The notes under the pieces were generated by a model. The model worked only from the letters and a program-made list of their open reading frames with translations, was not told where the DNA came from and did no database searches. Source: Thermoplasmata archaeon (GTDB taxonomy: Archaea > Thermoplasmatota > Thermoplasmata > Thermoplasmatales > Thermoplasmataceae). Taken from it: a stretch of DNA of 5,809 nucleotides. Position 1 is the first letter of the stretch. Each line of letters opens with the position of its first letter. The DNA is taken from the NCBI GenBank assembly GCA_021799315.1, contig JAJZAR010000088.1, forward strand, positions 1-5,809, given 5' to 3'. This document shows positions 5,370 through 5,809 of the stretch, piece by piece. The position numbers were made by a program, and so were the translations under genes.

Positions 5370-5809
5370 TTATTTCACATTTTCAATGTTTCCATCCTTA
5401 TCAACATGAATGTTCTCAAAGGAAGGTTCCGCTGGAAGGCCAGGCATGGTCATTATTTCCCCTGAAATGGGAACAATAAAGCCAGCCCCTGCATTGTACA
5501 TTACCTCTCTGATTACCAGTGTATCAGGATCCTCTGTTCCTGAGAGAGAATATTGCCCCTTGGCAATGCATACAGGCAAATGTTGATCTGTGAAGCTTTC
5601 AATTCTCTTCAAGTCCTTACTGGCCTTTTTTGTAAAAATAACGTTTTTGCAGCGGTAAATTTCCCTCGCAATGCGTTCTATTTTGACTTCCACTGTTTCA
5701 CTTATTTCATAGGTATGTTTCAGAGGAGTATTCTGCTTACAGTTTTCAACGACCTTTTCGGCGAGTTTAAGTGTCCCTTCTCCGCCCTTTTCAAAACCTT
5801 CAGAGTATT
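5370..5809 (-). CDS. fhs: Formate-tetrahydrofolate ligase, C-terminal part (5' end outside window)
   Basis: The frame is open to the right edge; GTG 5693 is an internal valine, since the preceding residues (EGFEKGGEGTLKLAEKVV) also match the family. About 145 C-terminal residues are visible, from a protein usually near 550 residues. Diagnostic stretches are LPVCIAKGQYSLS, VREVMYNAGAGFIVPISG-type sequence (here IREVMYNAGAGFIVPISG) and the near-invariant MTMPGLPAEPSF. The enzyme makes 10-formyltetrahydrofolate from formate, ATP and tetrahydrofolate in the cytosol, feeding one-carbon metabolism. The P-loop half lies outside the window. The C-terminus looks intact. The GNAT gene follows after 44 bases and may share its transcript. 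Confidence 0.95.
   Translation of the reverse strand, partial: YSEGFEKGGEGTLKLAEKVVENCKQNTPLKHTYEISETVEVKIERIAREIYRCKNVIFTKKASKDLKRIESFTDQHLPVCIAKGQYSLSGTEDPDTLVIREVMYNAGAGFIVPISGEIMTMPGLPAEPSFENIHVDKDGNIENVK

Noticed and set aside
1..5809. tRNA, rRNA, CRISPR array, insertion sequence or attachment site
   Set aside because: No cloverleaf-like segment, no regularly spaced direct repeats, no transposase-like frame and no terminal inverted repeats were found on reading both strands.

Overview
The window looks like archaeal chromosome, most likely from the Thermoplasmata (Thermoplasmatales-like). This is inferred from AGA/AGG arginine and ATA isoleucine codons dominating every gene, a TATA element placed for a leaderless transcript, GGTGA-type ribosome sites, oligo-T terminators, and a formate-tetrahydrofolate ligase gene next to a two-part GNAT protein. 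GC content is moderate, roughly 40% by eye. No marker here fixes the genus.

Layout: (1) 2-514 (+) is the C-terminal part of a multi-pass membrane protein cut by the left edge, resembling the COG4280 / FTR1-like group. (2) 515-810 is an intergenic stretch with an oligo-T terminator, a 12-bp perfect palindrome and a TATA box. (3) 811-4577 (+) is a tight three-gene operon: a soluble protein with weak kinase-like (SelO-like) motifs, a coiled-coil plus alpha-solenoid protein, and a single-pass surface protein with a sequon-rich, cysteine-containing ectodomain and a cytosolic zinc ribbon. (4) 4579-5809 (-) carries the C-terminal part of formate-tetrahydrofolate ligase followed 44 bases downstream by a GNAT acetyltransferase. 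The two transcription units meet tail to tail with one base between stop codons, so the terminator signals of the plus-strand operon lie inside the GNAT gene.

The three-gene operon is the part I would call potentially undescribed. The genes abut or overlap (0 and 4 bases), which suggests coupled expression and a shared function. A working idea is an envelope-associated module: a surface receptor or scaffold whose cytosolic tail ends in a zinc ribbon, a solenoid/coiled-coil adaptor, and a kinase-like enzyme or pseudoenzyme. This is inference from architecture only; none of the three can be named with confidence.

A second point is the start of the middle gene. Its frame is open from immediately after the TGA of the first gene, yet the first in-frame ATG/GTG/TTG is 90 bases further in. 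A well-placed GGTGAT ribosome site points to a rare ATT start codon at 1987; stop readthrough or a one-base sequence error are the alternatives.
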